Shown here: positions 61,929 through 64,000 of the stretch, one piece after another
How the letters are laid out: each line of letters starts with the position of its first letter
Numbering within the stretch: position 1 is the stretch's first letter
Program-made: the position numbers and the translations under genes
Origin: Ianthella basta
Taxonomy: Eukaryota > Porifera > Demospongiae > Verongiida > Ianthellidae
Length of the DNA stretch: 64,000 bases
Reading direction: 5' to 3'
Assembly: GCA_964019415.1 (NCBI GenBank)
Contig: OZ025887.1
Span: 3,031,306-3,095,305 of the forward strand
The notes under the pieces: model-generated
What the model saw: the letters and a program-made list of their open reading frames with translations, nothing else
What the model was told of the DNA's origin: nothing
Database searches by the model: none

Positions 61929-64000
61929 GTTAGTGTATATTCAGTGTATATGTATTGGCTCAACTGGGCTGAAGTGAGAAGCTGCCTGCAATGTGACAGT
62001 AGTTACTTAGCCCTTAGCCCTGTCCACTGTTAGCGTTTTAGTCTCATGAGGCAGACTGTTGTGCAAGAACAATCTGGTTTGCAATACTAAGCTGTTAACT
62101 ACCAGTGTTCTATCTAGGATGCATACATGCTTCCTAGATAGTCATACCCAAAGTATAATTTTATACCAAGACTTCCTCTGCAGACAGTTGCCACTGGTTG
62201 CACCAGATTTTACCAGGAGAGGATAATGAATAAATAAGTCATTATTCACTCCTGATTTTGCAGATAAGCAGCACATTTCCTCACAGACCATTCAGGTGGA
62301 ACCATGATGTCTGTTATCAGGAATTGTGTCAGTGTATGCAGGTGTCCTTCTTTAAGATAGTCTATGTACCATGGTGACACCAATGAAAGACAACGTTCAG
62401 AACTACACATGGTAAGGAAATAAGGGGGAAGAGGAAAATGGCAGTGAACCGGACCCGCACCGGCAACCTCCAGATTTTTAGCCGACCCTTTAGCAGCCGG
62501 GTCACTGGTCACCACCAACAGCCACTGATCCACTCCCTCATTATATACCGATGTGGGCGGGCTCTATCCAGAGCCTCCTTTGAAACTCCCACGCCGGACA
62601 CTGACTAAACAGTGACACTCAAAAATGCTAATTAAGATGGTCTATGTACCATGGTGACATGAACGAAAGACAACGTTTGGAACTACACATTGTAAGGAAA
62701 GAAGGGGCGGGGGAAGGGAAAATGGCCGTGAACTGGACCAGCACCAGCAACCTCCGGATCTTTAGCCGACCCTTTAGCAGCCGGGTCACTGGTCACCTCC
62801 AACAGCCACTGATCCATTCTCTCCTTATATACTGATGTGGGCGAGCTCTATTCAGAGCCTCCTTTGAAACTTCCATGCCGGGCACTGACTAATCAGTGAC
62901 TTTATCGGAAATGATAATTAAGATGTCTTTCATTCAAGTCACTGTGGTACACAGACCATCTTAATTATTATTTCCTATAAAGTCACTGATTAGTCGGTGC
63001 CCAGCGTGGGAGTTTCAAAGGAGGCTCTGGATAGAGCCCACCCACATCGGTATACAAGGAGTGAATGGATCAGTGGCTGTTGACGGTGACCAGTGACCCA
63101 GTGCTAAAGGGTTGGCTAAAGATTTGGAGGTTGCCTGTGCGGGTCCGGTTCGCTGCCATTTTTCCCTTCCCCCTATTTTCTTACCATGTGTAGTTCCGAA
63201 CTTTGTCTTCCAGGTGTCCTTATATTTCCACAGCAGTCCAAAAGCTAGATATTTTAGTTTTTGGTCACAGTATGTATGCAATTCTGACATTAGTCTAGTA
63301 CTGGCATTTACTGTCATAGCTATCATCTCATCTATTGCCTGCATCAATAGCTAACCACCAAAAAGTAATATGATATCCCCTCAACCTGTCATTGTGTTTT
63401 AGGTTCACACAAGAGAAGACTCTGTTTTTCTTGGGGCAAACGTATGAATTGCTGAAAGATCACGACAAGGCTATGGACTACTATCAACAGGTATCATACT
63501 CTAGCTCTCACACTCATCTCTCTTCTATATGCTTTGCCTCCTTACTCTTCCCTCACCTCATTCCTCCTGCTGTCTCCCTCATTCATTGCCTCTTTGCAAG
63601 ACTCTCACCATGCACAGCAATAACTTGACCTTATACGCATGCAAATTCATGGATGTATACATGCATGCAGATGCTGGTGCTTACTTACTTCTTTTGTCTA
63701 CTTTGCAGTGTTTGTCTGTTGCAATCGAAGAGAAAGATCGAGGAACAGAAGGGAGAATGTACTGTAATATGGGCAACTGTCTGAGGGCTGTTATAGAACT
63801 GGAGAAAGCTAAAGAATGCTATGACAGGGTTAGCAACAACACAGGCATGTATAGAAGTATACCACCACCACCACACGCAACCACCAGTACCTTACATTGC
63901 AGGTTATGTACCATATGTGGCTATTCTTATGTGTCCTACACTTTATTCCGCTGAGAACTCTCTTGGACATGACCTACCATTGAGACTGACTCTTCCATGA
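61291..64000 (+). CDS. GPSM/LGN/Pins-like tetratricopeptide-repeat protein, 5' part (gene overview)
   Basis: Three exons (61291-61928, 63403-63490, 63709-63828) join in phase and the gene runs past the window end. After a ~40-residue basic N-terminus come TPR units at about residues 41-74 (CQELAIQGEAMTKRGKYSEA), 78-111, 118-151 (AYCNLGIVFRKLGHLSRA), 158-209 (with a short insert at 175-187), 214-252 and 256 on. The pattern 'GxxxxKxGxYxxAixxxExAIxxGTED' and the insert in the fourth repeat are as in GPSM1/2 (LGN, Pins), which bind NuMA/Inscuteable through TPRs and G-alpha-GDP through C-terminal GoLoco motifs. GoLoco motifs, if present, lie outside the window, so a TTC28-like or other TPR protein remains possible. 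ATG 61291 has a better context than the in-frame ATG 61066. Confidence 0.82.
62345..62630 (+). repeat. Repeat A, copy 7
   Basis: Full-length unit in the first intron of the TPR gene, from AGATAGTCTATGTACCATGG to ACTGACTAAACAGTGACACTC. Confidence 0.88.
62631..62930 (+). repeat. Repeat A, copy 8
   Basis: Tandem to copy 7, ending AATCAGTGACTTTATCGGAAATGATAATTAAGAT. Confidence 0.88.
62931..63212 (-). repeat. Repeat A, copy 9 (inverted) with palindromic junction
   Basis: Reverse-complement copy from 62966 (AAAGTCACTGATTAGTCGGTGC) to 63212 (CGAACTTTGTCTTC). Between copies 8 and 9 lies an inverted unit head (GTCTTTCATT...GTGGTACACAGACC), so the junction 62890-63010 can fold on itself. Confidence 0.85.
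63403..63490 (+). CDS. TPR gene exon 2
   Basis: 88 nt, acceptor GTGTTTTAG, donor GTATCA. Encodes FTQEKTLFFLGQTYELLKDH and DKAMDYYQQ, most of one TPR. The first base completes the Arg codon of exon 1. Confidence 0.88.
63709..63828 (+). CDS. TPR gene exon 3
   Basis: 120 nt, acceptor TACTTTGCAG, donor GTTAGC. Encodes CLSVAIEEKDRGTEGRMYCN and MGNCLRAVIELEKAKECYDR, the end of one TPR and a full next one. Phase 0 both sides. Confidence 0.88.

Overview
This is a window of animal (metazoan) nuclear DNA. It contains spliced genes with GT-AG introns and short phase-matched exons, a mitochondrial-type dihydrolipoamide succinyltransferase, an Integrator subunit, and a TPR protein of the GPSM/LGN type. 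These sit among many degraded transposable elements. No bacterial operons, rRNA, tRNA or CRISPR arrays were seen. The mixture of TE types (Ty3/gypsy, LINE with short tandem-repeat tails, Tc1, pogo, Helitron-like, Penelope-like) would suit an early-branching invertebrate such as a sponge or cnidarian, but the sequence alone does not fix the species.

Host genes. (1) INTS7, minus strand, six consecutive exons between 16484 and 5418 covering the first quarter of the protein apart from the start. The first exon and everything after the 5418 exon were not found. (2) DLST (E2 of 2-oxoglutarate dehydrogenase), plus strand, eleven exons from about 35145 to the stop at 58037. Lipoyl domain, linker and catalytic domain are complete; the initiating exon was not found. 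(3) A GPSM/LGN/Pins-like TPR protein, plus strand, from about 61291 and running past the window end (three exons seen). INTS7 and DLST are divergently transcribed, with their unseen 5' exons somewhere in 16.5-35 kb.

Transposon layers. 1-3112: a gypsy pol remnant with polypurine tract and probable 3' LTR. 3113-3700: a pogo/Tigger transposase remnant. 7080-8510 (plus) and 51190-52700 (minus): two gypsy remnants in which the protease leads directly into the integrase N-terminus with no RT between, the order known for Gmr1-like elements. 59240-60110: a third gag-protease remnant. LINE RT fragments lie at 31752-33250 (minus), 38050-38880 (plus) and 60183-60900 (minus). A nearly intact DD34E Tc1 transposase with one early nonsense codon lies at 14036-15064. 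A Helitron-like 3' end is at 9827. Many palindromic MITEs and a dispersed ~280-bp repeat fill the introns.

Most notable: a 1009-bp element (55980-56988) with near-perfect terminal inverted repeats and an exact 9-bp target duplication that carries a broken RecQ-like helicase fragment, and a 314-bp MITE 7 kb away (48872-49185) with the same termini and also a 9-bp duplication. Also notable are a 24-bp minisatellite with a 213-bp higher-order period (12617-13257), a 640-bp palindrome (54291-54930) and a pogo-type MITE nested in a repeat whose unoccupied relative is also in the window (29289-29949).

Stretches between these features, mainly 17.3-18.2, 19.4-21.2, 23-25, 33.3-35.1 and 35.4-38.0 kb, show nothing I can name.
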